From positions 265,937,360 to 266,001,359 of the forward strand of contig OW240915.1 of NCBI GenBank assembly GCA_933207985.1: a DNA stretch of 64,000 bases, written 5' to 3'. The DNA comes from Pelobates cultripes (lineage: Eukaryota; Chordata; Amphibia; Anura; Pelobatidae). Positions 25,327 to 37,313 of this stretch are shown here, piece by piece (the stretch's first letter is position 1; the number at the start of each line of letters is the position of its first letter). The notes under the pieces are model-generated. The model saw nothing but the letters and a program-made list of their open reading frames with translations, had not been told where the DNA came from and did no database searches. The translations under genes and the position numbers were made by a program.

Positions 25327-25563
25327 GTGTAGCAGTGTGTATTATCTGAGTGTTTAAGAACTGTGTCTGCATGTGTGTCAATTTAAAGTTAAGGTTTGAT
25401 CTTGGCTATAGATATATAATATATAATCCTTGATTAGGCTTCCCTGACCATTCTCAGTCTCTCTTACGTAAAGCCCACCTACTCTGCGGCCCGTTTTCCT
25501 TTTATTCCTGATTTACTGTTACACTCAGCATGTTGGGCCTTTCTCTCTATTCCTGACAGATAC
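24536..25563. other. Intron 1 spacer
   Basis: Holds a mixed CG/CA microsatellite at 25289-25327 (CACGCGCGCACAC...). Nothing else seen. Confidence 0.5.
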
Positions 25564-26140
25564 TTAAAGGATCACTATAGCAGGGATAGGCAACCTTCGG
25601 CACCACCATCTAGCCACCCTGGGCCCCTCATGCCTCCATAAATATAGCAAAATCTTACTGTATTCAAGCCTGAAGCTGTAACTCTGCATGCTGTTTGACT
25701 CAGAAAAACAAGCAGTCTGCTGACATCATCAGAAGTTGTACCCTGATCCAATCACAGTACTTCCCCATAGGATTGGCTGAGACTGACAAAGAGGCAGATC
25801 AGGGGCAGAGCCATCATGATTCAAAACACAGCCCTGGCCAATCAGCATATCCTCACAGAGATGAATTGAATCAATGAATCTCTATGAGGAAAGTTCAGTG
25901 TCTGCGTGCAGAGGGAGGAGACACTAAATGTTTGGATGCATTTTAGGCAGCCATGACCCAGGAAGGATCTCTAACAGCCATCTGAGGAGTGACCAGTGAA
26001 GTTATCACTAGGCTGTAATGAAAACAGTCTTTTCTCTGAAAAGACAGTGTTTACAGCAAAAAGCCTGAAGGTAATGATTCTACTCACCAGAACAAATGCA
26101 ATAAGCTGTAGTTGTTCTGGTGACTATAGTGTCCCTTTAA
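25564..26140. mobile_element. T2-type MITE, complete (577 bp)
   Basis: TTAAAGGATCACTATAG ... CTATAGTGTCCCTTTAA, flanked by TTAA. The interior matches the elements at 30647, 35009 and 55761 (TAGGATTGGCTGAGACTG, AAGCCTGAAGGTAATGATTC). Confidence 0.82.
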
Positions 26141-26354
26141 AGTATCAAACTAGCACAGGATATTGTCATGCCAAAGCATGAATTGGCATTTGATTTATGT
26201 TATGAGTTGTTTTTGTAAACATTGGGATAACATTTATTGTGGGCTTTGATCTTACACCAGGCCTAAGCCATAAAACTTCTAGATAACCATCACCAGAGCT
26301 GGACATAGGGCATTGTAAAAAGGTATTGGTGCATATGTTCTGACTTTGGGGTCT

Positions 26355-26434
26355 TTAACCCCTTAAGAACCAAACTTCTGGAATAAAAGGGAATCATGAC
26401 ATGTCACACATGTCATGTGTCCTTAAGGGGTTAA
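26355..26434. mobile_element. 80-bp palindromic TTAACCCCTTAAG MITE
   Basis: TTAACCCCTTAAGAACCAAA ... CCTTAAGGGGTTAA, inner ATGACATGTCACACATGTCA. Third copy of this family. Confidence 0.75.
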
Positions 26435-26529
26435 AAGACAACATAATTTTAAAAAAATAAACAGCCAGGCCAAACCCCTCTGATCCACCCAGGAGTCTAC
26501 CCACTGAGAAACAACTAGTTTTAAGGTAT

Positions 26530-27033
26530 TTAAAGGACCACTATAGTGCCAGGAAAACATACTCGTTTTCCTGGCACTATAGTGCCCTGAGGGTGCCCCC
26601 ACCCTCAGGGACCCCCTCCCGCCCGGCTCTGGAAGGGGGAAAGGTGTTTAAACTTACCTTTTTCCAGCGCTGGGCGGAGAGCTCTCCTTCTCCTCTCCGC
26701 CTCCGTTACGCCACGCCGGCTGAATGCGCACGCGCGGCAAGAGCTGCGCGCGCATTCAGCCCGTCGCATAGGAAAGCATTTACAATGCTTTCCTATGGAC
26801 GCTTGCGTGCTCTCACCGTGAAAATCACAGTGAGAAGCACGCAAGCGCCTCTAGTGGCTGTCAATGAGACAGCCACTAGAGGATTAGGGGGAAGGCTTAA
26901 CCCATTCATAAACATAGCAGTTTCTCTGAAACTGCTATGTTTATTAAAAAAAATGGGTTAACCCTAGAAGGACCTGGCACCCAGACCACTTCATTAAGCT
27001 GAAGTGGTCTGGGTGCCTAGAGTGGTCCTTTAA
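26530..27033. mobile_element. T2-type MITE, complete (504 bp)
   Basis: Ends TTAAAGGACCACTATAGTGC and AGAGTGGTCCTTTAA. Same subfamily and orientation as 20587, differing mainly near the GC-rich middle (26690-26730). Confidence 0.88.
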
Positions 27034-27343
27034 TGAGGATGTTGGACTATCCAGTGGAGATTTCTTTTGTCAGCAACTACTTTGAGACCTGTAACATCTG
27101 AATCTCCCAAAATAATTCTATATTAGGGGTAAATACATGTAAGGAATTTCTTGTGTTTTCTCCAATTTTATTTTATGGACTGTTTTGCAATTTGTTATCT
27201 GTGTTTCTGTATGTCATTTATTTCTGTATTTTTGTACCCAGCACTGTTAGATTAAATGTTTACATAATCAGCTTGTGTCTTTGTTCTCTATGAGTTTACT
27301 CTTCTGAGGTCAGGTAAACATGTTACCAAAAGGGTTAATTATA

Positions 27344-28099
27344 TACCGTATATAAGCCGACCCGAATATAAGCCGAGGCCCCTAATTTTACCACAAAAAA
27401 CTGGGAAAACGTATTGACTCGAGTATAAGCCTAGGGTGGGATATGCAGCAGCTACTGGTAAATTTCTAAATAAAATTAGGTCCCAATAAAATTACATTAA
27501 TTGAATATTTATTTACAGTATGTGTATAGAATGAATGCAGAGTGTGTGTTTGTGTGTATATATAATGAATGCAGTGTGTATATAATGATGCAATGTGTGT
27601 AAACTGGGTGAGGGGAGGGCATTTTTATTTTTATTTTTTATTTTAATATTATATTATTTTAATATTGACTTGAGTATAATATTATTAAAATAAAATATTA
27701 AAATAATACTGAATCCCTGGTGGTCCAGTGGCATTGGCTGTTCAGTGGGGGGGCTGGCAGTGAGCTGTTACCTTCCTGCAACTCCCTTCTCCTCTGTGCA
27801 GCTCCTCTGTCAGCTCCGTTCTGCTTACAGTGTAAGTCTCGCTGTAAGCAGAACGGAGCTGACAGAGGAGCTGCACGTAGGAGAAGGGAGCTGACAGGAG
27901 CTGCAGGAATATAAGTAACAGCTCTCTGCCAGCCCCCAACAGGACCGCCGGGCTTGTAATGAGCCCGGCGGTCCTGGTCTGTATTATGGCAATGGAAGTT
28001 GCCATAATACAGACCTTGACTCGAGTATAAGCCGAGTGGGGGTTTTTCAGCACAAAAAATGTGCCGAAAAACTCGGCTTATACTCTAGTATATACGGTA
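27344..28099. mobile_element. Hairpin-rich DNA element with TACCGTATATA ends
   Basis: Left TACCGTATATAAGCCGA, right TATATACGGTA, with AGTATAAGCCGAG motifs repeated near both ends. Interior hairpins: AGCTCCGTTCTGCTTACAG / CTGTAAGCAGAACGGAGCT (27812-27862), GGACCGCCGGGCT / AGCCCGGCGGTCC (27941-27974), GGTCTGTATTATGGCAA / TTGCCATAATACAGACC. Non-coding; the superfamily is not assigned. Confidence 0.75.
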
Positions 28100-28754
28100 G
28101 GTCTGATCAGTAAAGTAAGGTTGTGATCATATAATTCTACTGTGTGGGGGGTAACCTAAGACGCTCTGATATAAAGTCTTGGTGGTAGCTGTAAAGGGTG
28201 TACTAGGGTGTTAGTGTAGAAAGGATTGCAGGGGTTAATTTAGTGGTTGCTGGGACAAGCAACAGGTAACCAGGTGTCTGGTGTCATTAACCTTTTCACT
28301 TCCACGCTCTCGCCACTGTCTCGGCTGGACCAATAGCCCACAGATAATATAGTGGTTACGGTGCTAGTCTTTGGGTGCAGCCCTGTCCCTCCCTCAAAAA
28401 TTGTGGGAAAAAACACAGTATGTAGCCAAAATATTTGTATAGGTTAGCATCATTCAGTTGCTCTGAATCACTGATAAACAACGATGCTGAAGGGATTGAA
28501 CCAAAACCTTTTCAGTGATGATAAACAAATAAATAAAACTATAATCAGGACTTAAAATATCTACTTGCAATTAGCGATCCCTAGGAGTGTAACGTTTATG
28601 AATTTTTTTTTTTTTCCAGCAGGACTCGTCTACTATGTATTCGAGGGCCGGGCAGGGCATTTAATTTTTGCAGCAGGAGCATTGATGTGCTTTCTTGTTC
28701 CTGTCTCGTTACTCTGCACAGCTCAGTGAACATAGTATGGTACCAGATACAGAG
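28100..28754. other. Intron 1 spacer, no feature seen
   Basis: Single-copy-looking sequence with a T-run at 28605-28617. Confidence 0.5.
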
Positions 28755-29220
28755 TTAAAGGACCACTATAGCCACCCAGACCACTTCAGCTTAATGAAGT
28801 GGTCTGGGTGACAGGTCCATCTAGGATTAACCCTTTCTGCCTTAAACATAGCAGTTTCAGAGAAACTGCTATGTTTACAAATGGGTTAATCCAGCCCCTA
28901 GTGGCTGTCTCATAGACAGCCGCTAGAGGCGCTTCTCACTGTGATTTACACAGTGAGAAGACTCCAGTGTCCATAGGAAAGAATTAAGAATGCTTTCCTA
29001 TGGACTGGCTGAATGCGTGTGCATTCAGCCGATGTCGGGGAAAGGAGGAGCAGAGTCCCCAGCGCCGAGGGAGCCCGGCACTCGAAAAAAGGTAAGGGAT
29101 TAACCCCTTCCTCACCCTAGAGCCCGGCGGGAGGAGGGCCCCAGAGGGTGAGGGGGACCCAAGGACCCTATAGAGCCAGGAAAACGAGTATGTTTTCCTG
29201 GCACTATAGTGGTCCTTTAA
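28755..29220. mobile_element. T2-type MITE, complete, opposite orientation
   Basis: TTAAAGGACCACTATAG ... CACTATAGTGGTCCTTTAA, flanked by TTAA. Its interior is the reverse complement of the 20587/26530 subfamily. Confidence 0.85.
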
Positions 29221-30646
29221 TACAGACTATGTTCTACCATTAGTATCAATTCACATGAATAATGAAATATAAGCCAAGTTGGAAAAACTAAGCAGCTTAG
29301 TGAAAACCATGCTGTCACACAAAACACATACTAACACACCTTGGCATGCCAAACAAATATTTTCCACTGGCACACATCCTTATGCTGCACACAAATCCAC
29401 CCTGCACTGGCAAACCACAAATAAGAAGAAAAAAGGATGTTTACACAGTTCACACAGGAGATTTAAACATGGCTTAATAATTTAAGACATAAAGGGCTAA
29501 GCACCATAACCACTACAGTAAGTACAGTGGTTATAGTGCTAGCACACAACTAGAAATTTCCCCTGTTCAGTACCAAATAGTTAGGGCTGTTTGACACAAA
29601 CAAGTATTCCACAGACACCTGTGGCATAACCCATGGCTCTGCATACACTAGAGCGGAACTTACACATTTGAATTTGCAATGCTAATTTTGTTGACATGGA
29701 GAGCATAGGCTGGCCAAGTGTGTGTTGGTGCACTCAATGTCATTAATATCTGTTAAAAAAATAAATAAAAAAAATTCATGTTAATTTGAAAATGATATTT
29801 CCGCATTAACAATACGGCAAGCGAGGGACTAGGTCGGGCATCTGGTTGACAGCCTATTCTGTGTCAAACTGCTCATAGGCTTTTGTTTGTAACAATGGAG
29901 TGTTCCTTTGTAAGTGCAATGCGTAGGTTAAATTACATAAGCCTGTATTTTATTGCCCTCTCCATGTTTTATTGGTATTCCCAGTGGGAGCCATTGACTG
30001 TGGTTCTTAAAGACAGATCTTACAGGCAATGACCTACGTGAAAATTTGATTTCTGGCATAAAATCGTCAACATGCTTAATGAACAAACAAGAGTTTTGTG
30101 AGCCAATAAATCCCACTGCAACTCAGCTGACCTATTTTTACACTCGCATACAGATCATACTTTGTATTTGGCTACAGGGGCATGCCACTCTACACAACTT
30201 AATATTGCCTTCAGTATAAGTGAGCTGCAAAACCTGTTCTTAAAAATCACATCTGTAGTAAGACATAAGATTGCTGGATAAAATAATTCCAAATAAAAGC
30301 AATGTGTAAATGGTTTGATTTTAAAATATACTTGTCGAGTTACTAAATTTTGATTTGTGACTGCGCAGCTCTCATCACCAACATCAATTAGCATTACTTT
30401 GTTTCAGACAACATATTTAAGCAAGGTATAGAGCAAAGGATTCGAGCTGTTCACTTTTTGTAGTGCTGTGTAGAATCCATATGTCAAATTCAAATCTGAA
30501 TAACTCCATATTTTAAAATTACAATGGATGACAAGCAACAGTGCAATGCTTTTATGCAGTTATGCAGGGATGGTGAATGAGAATGGTAATTTCTTTTGAC
30601 TTTACATCATTGGCTAAAGTATTGAAAAATCACCTATAAACTAGTA
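29221..30646. other. Intron 1 spacer
   Basis: A small T2 scrap at 29500-29545 (CACCATAACCACTACAG / CAGTGGTTATAGTGC). Nothing else recognised. Confidence 0.5.
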
Positions 30647-31115
30647 TTAAATGAACACTATAGTGTTAGGGACACAAACATCTAATACCGACCCTATAGT
30701 GTTAAAACCACCATCGAGCCCCCCTGGCCTCCATAAATATAGAAATATCTTACTTGTATTCAAGTCTGCAGCTGCTGCCTCTGCCCTTGACATCATAAGA
30801 AGTGATTCTGTCAGCCAATCACAAGGCTTTCCCATAGGATTGGCTGAGACTGTCAAGGAGGCAGATCAGGGGCAGAGCCATCACAATTCAAACAGTCCTG
30901 GCCAATCAGCATCTACTCAAAGATCCATTTAATCAATGCAGCTTTATGAGGAAAGTTCAGTGTCTGCCCCAGGAAGCAACTCTAGTAATCATCTGAGGAG
31001 TGGCCAGGGGAGGTATTCCTAGGCTGTAATGTAAACACTGCATTTTCTCTGAAAAGACTGTGTTTACTGCCAAAAATCTGAAGGGAATGATTCTACTCAC
31101 CAGAATAAATGCAAA
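30647..31115. mobile_element. T2-type MITE, right end missing
   Basis: TTAAATGAACACTATAGTGT, then the 25564-type interior; stops after GATTCTACTCACCAGAATA. Confidence 0.65.
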
Positions 31116-31434
31116 GAAGGAGCAAACATTGCAAATGAGTAAGATCTTTCTTTATGCTGACTGCCAGGTGCAAAGGACAGAGCTTAGAACAATGATTAAC
31201 ATGAGGCTATGAAGAAGTTGTCCAGTTCAAGGATGAAGGGGTTTGTATTCCTAAATTTAAAAGGAACACTCCTGCCTCCATAACATTAACAACCTTCTTG
31301 CAGTATGAGGAAACTTTAGCTGTGCAAATCCAGATAGGCTGAAAACGTCATACTGAGAGAAAGGCAAAAGTGCTTTACAGCAAAAGCACCAACTTCGGTG
31401 TTAAAGCAGCTCAGCCATCCCAATATTCAAAATC

Positions 31435-32439
31435 AACTGGGTACCTCCGTCTGGGTACCTCCGTTAAAGGATGCTCCTAGCGCTTCCTGAGGACTCCAAG
31501 CACTGCAGCAGACACCACAACCACTGAACCGGAGAAGCATATGAATCCTCTCAAGCATATGAATGCTGTAGACAGTTGAATAGGAACCATACGAATAGGT
31601 TTAATCTCCTAGCAATCAAACTGGAACAGCATACAATAAATCCTTCCCCCAATAATGAGACGACACTTCACTTTGAGGGTTAAAACAGGAACTCCTGTAC
31701 TGTCACATACAGTCTCTTTTATTCCCAATCCACAAACATAGTACAGCCCACAGGGCGTTACAAAACAACCAATCAATCCGTACAATACACCCAGACACTC
31801 CCACACAAAATCCTCCCCTCTGCATGTGATATGATTACTGAACACAATGGGTAATCTCATTATCACCGGCAGAGGAATACAGTTTTTACACAATATTTAT
31901 AACTTCTAAAATATACATGTCACAAACATAAAACATACATTTTCATAATCAATCCATTCAGGGGAACAACATATTAAAAAATGGCACGAATCAGAACAGG
32001 GGTTCAAAAGTTAAGGGAAAGTCCTTTGTGACTAAATGAAGCATGGCTTTCCGGCCCAAACCAGTTTCAGAGTCTTCTATCCTGGAGATAAGTAATTCAA
32101 TTATCTCCCAGGACAGACACAAGACTCCATTAAGCACATGGTTGCAAAAAGACACAAAACACTTTAAAATACATAAAGTCACCTTTTACACATAAGACAC
32201 AGACATTTCACATATCCCCAGATAGCTGGGATCTGAGCGCACAAAACTACCGAATAGCGCTCAGATCCTATTCACACAGTTCAATTGCCATGGAGCCGAA
32301 GTCTTTAACTACACGAATGGGCTCCATGGCATAGCTATCTGGGTTAACACATTCACATAAAGTCTGGTCCATAGTCCAAAGGCAAGAGGCGGGCAAGCAG
32401 CCCCCTCCAAGGACACGTGGCGAGGCCGGTTTCGCCACA
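31435..32439 (-). repeat. ERV-type LTR (likely solo), minus strand
   Basis: On the minus strand it begins TGTGGCGAAACCGGCC at 32439. It shares blocks with the solo LTR at 49659: CAGCTATCTGGGGATATG (32213-32230), ATCTCCAGGATAGA, AAAGCCATGC, TCACAGGCAGAGG-like, GGGAGTGTCTG, and the promoter/R area with AATAAAAGA in place of TATAAAAGA. The 3' end is uncertain (near two copies of GGTACCTCCGT). No internal retroviral genes are adjacent. Confidence 0.7.
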
Positions 32440-32811
32440 AATATCAAAATACACTTGGAATGAGATAGATATATGGCTGCCGGGCAGTACCCCCAATCGG
32501 GATCTGTGTGCTGGGAAAGAAGGTGAGCTCACGGGAGGGCCAGACCATTATGGTGTGCTATACCGCCCTAACAACGTTAAAGCACTCCTATGGTAGGATG
32601 GCATAGCACGTCCTAAAATCGGGAAAGAGTGAAGCGGTTATGGAGGTGGGATATTAGTCTTTGGGAAGAAAAGTTTTGTAGGTGTCAACCATCCTAAAAT
32701 TGCTTGTTTTCCTCCGAGAAATACAGTACACATTTCACATGGAACTTTTGTGCTTCTTACATTGCCATTTTGACACAAATTAGTGTCCAATTTAAAAGTA
32801 CTTAAATGTAT
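32440..32811. other. Spacer between LTR and MITE
   Basis: Includes a scrap resembling the right end of the TTAACC element family (GGCATAGCACGTCC, 32600). Nothing else. Confidence 0.4.
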
Positions 32812-33181
32812 TTAAAGGGGCACAATAGGCACCCAGACCACTTAATTTCATTAACGTGGTCTAGGTGCCATGTCCTGGTATAATACGGCAACTGAAAACT
32901 TTGCCGTTCTGCAGGAACGTCAATGTTTACATTGCAGTGTTTAAATGCCTATACTGACCGTCACGCTGACAACCACTAGAGGCGCTTCTGCTAAAGTGGC
33001 CAAGTGAAGCTCGGCTATATTAATCAGATGGTGTCAGAGACCATCTAATTGGTGCAGTGTGGCATTATAATGCACACTCCCAATGCATTAAATTGGCTAA
33101 AAGCATGACTGATTATGTCATCTAAGGGGGCATGCCAGCAGGACAGAGAGGGCTGAAAGGTAAGTAAATATCACCCTTTAA
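32812..33181. mobile_element. T2-type MITE (370 bp)
   Basis: TTAAAGGGGCACAATAGGC ... ATCACCCTTTAA with TTAA at both ends. The interior shows CCAGACCACTTAATTTCA and ACCACTAGAGGCGCTTC. Confidence 0.65.
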
Positions 33182-34280
33182 GCCCTCCATAGCATTTACT
33201 GGTTGGGATTTCCTCCTGTCTATTTCCAAATGATCACGGTGAGTGAGGCCTGGCATGTAAACAGTCTACTGGCCCTGCCTTTTTAATTGTAGAAAGCAGA
33301 TCCTCATATACAATTCATTAGTAAATGTAGCCAGAAATTAAATGGGCAATGTAGAAAAAAGAAATTATCTATTTCACCTATCAAACCATCCCATGGGGAC
33401 ATGTAAGGCATACATTCTTTTCCCAGAGGCATAGTCAGTTAATAAGGAATCTGATAATTTTTTCTGTATATACAAATTATATTGTATTATTCTATAAACG
33501 TTTGTTAAAAACAAGGAGACATCTAGATGCAGTAAGAGCCTCCAACACAGTGTGGACAATGCATTCTAAAAGGCCAGAATTCACTGGCTCCATACAATAT
33601 ATTAAGTATTGTGCACTGCTTTAAAAAAATTTTTCAAAATTTGTTAAAAGCACAATGGAAAACATTCTTTGTTGTTCATGCCCTTTGGCCGCAGGGTGTA
33701 GGAAGGCTGAACAAGTTCCTGTCTGTGTGAATTGCAAAATAGAACAGGTTCTAAGGAGGGGGAGGGTGGATGTTCATTTTCAGAAATGTATTTTTTCCCC
33801 TCGTATTCAAAAGGGAAGAAAATGCACCTTGTAAATGAAGTTAAAACAAATTTTCTTTGTGGATTCTAAAATGACAGACACTAGGGGGACCGGTTACTTC
33901 TACGGAAGTTACTTAATTGGGTGGGGGGAGAGCACTGAAAAAAATTCATTTGATTGTCCATTTTACTTTAAAAAATTATTTAAAAAGAAAAACTAAAATC
34001 AAACAAGTTGTGATGAGACCAAACACGGTGAAACCTTTGAGAAGTCCTTCTTGGGCACAGAAACTTGGGTAATCAGGTTTCTACAACTGTCCCAGAGTTC
34101 CCAGCTAGACATGCAAATGAGAACAGACAGGCATCATGCTTCAGACCTGATATTCCATTGTTAAGGGTATATTCTGAAATGCAGTAACTTAAATACAGCT
34201 TTTATTTTTTTAATTTTTTAAAGCATTGGCTATAATCTCAAGAGACCAGTGACCAGAAGCCTGCAGACTGCAGTTTCAAT
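33182..34280. other. Intron 1 spacer, no feature seen
   Basis: AT-rich, without recognisable exon or repeat. Confidence 0.5.
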
Positions 34281-34288
34281 GTTGTGGG

Positions 34289-34798
34289 CAGGGCCACCCT
34301 TAGGCGCCCTGTGCGTAAAATCTTGACAGTGCCCCCCACCCCCTTCTTCATCCATGTATAGTGTGTGTATATATAGGGGTGTAGTTTTTGTATAGGGGAC
34401 AGTCATACACACAGTTGCAGTCACACACACAGAGGAGATAGTCGCACAAATGGAAAGTTACCTCTCTCCATTATGGTCTGTAAGGGAGGAGGCTGTTGCA
34501 GATCCTGGAGTTGTTTGGAAAGCCGGGACACTTTCCTGACTCCCCCTTCCTGTGTAGCACTGGCTTCAGGGGTGCACTTAGCTCCGCCCCTGCTGCCATT
34601 TATATCCCCGCCTCTGCTATCAGACAAAATCCCTCCACACTTACCATGTGTTTTTTTTTTTTTAGGATAGTCGGCTACCCTGTGGAGAAAAATAAAATCC
34701 TCCACCAGGGTAGCTGGTGCACACACTTCACATCCAGCCATATGCGAGCTGTGTTGGCCGCATGGCACTCCATTGCCATGGTGCCCTGTGCGGCCCTG
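34289..34798. mobile_element. hAT-like non-autonomous element, 8-bp TSD
   Basis: 510 bp with ends CAGGGCCACCCTTAGGCG and CTGTGCGGCCCTG. It is flanked by identical GTTGTGGG at 34281-34288 and 34799-34806. An 8-bp duplication and CAG...CTG ends are hAT hallmarks. No transposase is encoded. Confidence 0.85.
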
Positions 34799-35008
34799 GT
34801 TGTGGGTCTAATCAGCATGGCACCAGTTCTGGAAGTTAAAGTCTAGTTCCCAAAAGAAATTGTAGCGATACGGTGTTATACGCTTTTTGGTACCTAGTTA
34901 TTCGCTCTCAAGAGACTTGACTTCTAGGGGGCACCTGTTATCAGCACTTATAAAGTGCCATTTTGAGGTTAAATAGCCTTGCCAGTGTCCCATGTAGTCC
35001 AGTCAGCC

Positions 35009-35633
35009 TTAAAGGGACACTATAATCACCTGAACAACTTCAGCTTAATGAGGTTGTTCAGGTGAGAACTATAGCTCCCTGCAGCCTCTCTCATGTAAAC
35101 ACTGTATTTTCTGAGAAAATACAGTGTTTACATTGAAAGCTAGGAACACCTCCAGTTGCAGTCACTCACAGTGAACCAGAGGGACTTCTGAGTTGATGGA
35201 GGCATAATATGCCTCCATCCACTCAGATCTGCTGTGTACGAGCATCCTGTGATTCAGTATCTCCTCCCTCTGCATGCAGACACTGAACTTTCCTCATAGA
35301 GATTCATTGATTCAATTCATCTCTATGAGGAGATGCTGATTGGCCAGGGCTGTGTTTGAATCATGGTGGCTCTGCCCCTGATCTGCCTCTTTGTCAGTCT
35401 CAGCCAATCCTATGGGGAAGCACTGTGATTGGATCAGGCTATCACATATCAGCAGACTGCTTGTTTTTCCTGAGTCTAACAGCATGCAGATTTACAGCTT
35501 CTGGCTTGAATACAGTAAGATTTGTACTATATTTATGGAGGCATGAGGGGCCCAGGGGGGGCTAGATGGTTGTGTTAACACTATAGGGTTAGGAATACAT
35601 GTAGTTGCACTGGTGACTATAGTGTCCGTTTAA
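35009..35633. mobile_element. T2-type MITE, complete (625 bp)
   Basis: TTAAAGGGACACTATAATC ... GACTATAGTGTCCGTTTAA, TTAA both sides. The interior is the reverse complement of the 25564 subfamily (CAGTCTCAGCCAATCCTA). Confidence 0.82.
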
Positions 35634-36199
35634 TAGCAGAGCTGCAGGAACAATTATAGAGGATGTAAAACTAATTGCTGTCCCAGCTCCTCCAGTGTCT
35701 GTAGGTTAGAAAGCATAAAGGACCACTTTCTATCTGCCCACTAACAGCCTCTCACACAGGAAAATGTTTTGCAGGAGGAGCAGGGGAAGCTTTATCTGAT
35801 GCACACTGTATTTCAACAAGGAAATAATGAGTAACGTACACTGTATAACCACTCCTGCAGCACTCATATCATCAATTGTAGTGGTCTACAAAAGACTTAG
35901 GAAGGTGAGTACTTTGCCAAAGAAACATTCAAGCTCTAACTTTAAAAGGGATACTATAGTCACTAGAACCAATACAGCTTAATATAATGGCTCTGGTGTC
36001 TACAGCACGTCCCTGCAGCCACTTTATTTCTGGCTAGTTACACCTATAGTGGCAGTCTGAGTGACTGGCACTAGAAGTGCTTCCTGTGCTTAAAACAATG
36101 ACTTTCCAGGATCTATGATGGTGGCACCCGGTTGCAGGCGAGAGGTGTAACGCTTTACATTTATTTTTATTTTTCATATGTCACAAATACATATTTGTA

Positions 36200-37284
36200 A
36201 AACAGAGGAATAAGTAGACACCTTTTTAAAAATTTCTAGGAAGGGAGGCCTTCTGCAAAATTACCATGAGATGGTACCTGGAGATGTGAGGGGCAGATGG
36301 GCACTATGTTACACACATTCTGGGACTGTCCAGCCTTAGACAAGTATTGGGAAAGGGTGGGAACGCTGATCTCCGACACCACACAATATGCTCTCCCTAA
36401 ACAGCCGACATGCTATCTTCTGCACATGATTCCAGGTATAGGGAATCCCCCCTACCACAAGATGATTCTTATAATCCTCACGGTTGCAAAAATCAACCTA
36501 GCTTTCCACAGGAAGAACACAGGGGTCCCTACAATGGAGAGTATCACTAGTAGACACAATCAGTGGATACGAGAGAATGGCTAGCAAGATACGGGGTTGC
36601 GAAAGTAAATGGATATAGGAGTGGGAATGCTGGACCACAAGAAAAGAAACAAACAAACAGCCAACAAGATAGGGATAACATTGCTAATGGGGGCACACAC
36701 ACACACACACACACTGAACTACTGTAGAAGTACAACACACGATAAGATGAGGCTCTAGAACACAGGCAGCAAGTCACATTACCTGAATAATAACAATGTG
36801 TACCTAACATCCCTAATGTTCCCTTCTGTAACCCTTCCCCAAATTAAATTTATGTTTCTATGATGTTAAAATTTTATATGTACAGGATAGTACAGTGACG
36901 CACACGAGCGACATGTGGGCACTGGGCAACAAAGCCCACTGACGTGGGTCACATACTCTGGCTAAGCAACCCGGTCCCACGCACTGACCCCCTCAATTTT
37001 CGACGTAGGGTATCTACGAAACAGCGGTCATACGGCAGAGCTTAGCGTAACTGCTCCAGGGACACAAACAACTGTGCTTGAACCTTGGACATGCAGCACA
37101 AGAACTACTAACACCCCGCTAGTGGGGAAGTGCAAATGCTTAGACTGTAATGCTCAGAGTTGTAATATATAGGTGGATGTCGAAAAATGTTATAGTATAA
37201 AAGACAATATGTACTGAATGTATCGATGTATTAGGCACTGCTAACTACCCTTCAATAAAAATGATATATGAAAAAAAAAAAAAA
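36200..37284 (+). mobile_element. 5'-truncated L1-type LINE 3' end
   Basis: Begins in the C-terminal part of ORF2 (KFLGREAFCKITMRWYL), continues in another frame with a Cys/His motif, MGTMLHTFWDCP, and ends in a 3' UTR with AATAAA near 37255 and a pure A tail at 37271-37284. The order KITMRWY ... HxFWxC is typical of the L1/Tx1 ORF2 tail. Confidence 0.8.
36270..36584 (+). pseudogene. LINE ORF2 C-terminal fragment
   Basis: An open frame of about 95 residues with LHTFWDCPALDKYWERV, then KMILIILTVAKINLAFH, the usual last segment of L1-clade ORF2 after RT. Lacks endonuclease and RT; not functional. Confidence 0.75.
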
Positions 37285-37313
37285 TATTCAGGGAAGTGAA
37301 AATTCCCCTTTAA

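Larger units (their letters stand above)
35942..37313. mobile_element. T2-type MITE split by a LINE insertion
   Basis: Left half 35942-36190 (TTAAAAGGGATACTATAGTC; CACTAGAAGTGCTTCCTG). The right end CCCCTTTAA at 37305-37313 directly follows the LINE poly-A. The right half is short, so the pairing is inferred. Confidence 0.4.

Noticed and set aside
31257..31475. Possible extra T2 element between TTAAAAGGAACACTCC and a second TTAAAGG at 31465
   Set aside because: Both motifs point the same way and no matching right end was found; likely chance or scraps within the LTR flank.
34421..34846. Overlapping open frames of about 115 codons on both strands
   Set aside because: Entirely inside the 510-bp hAT-like element, with no transposase motifs.
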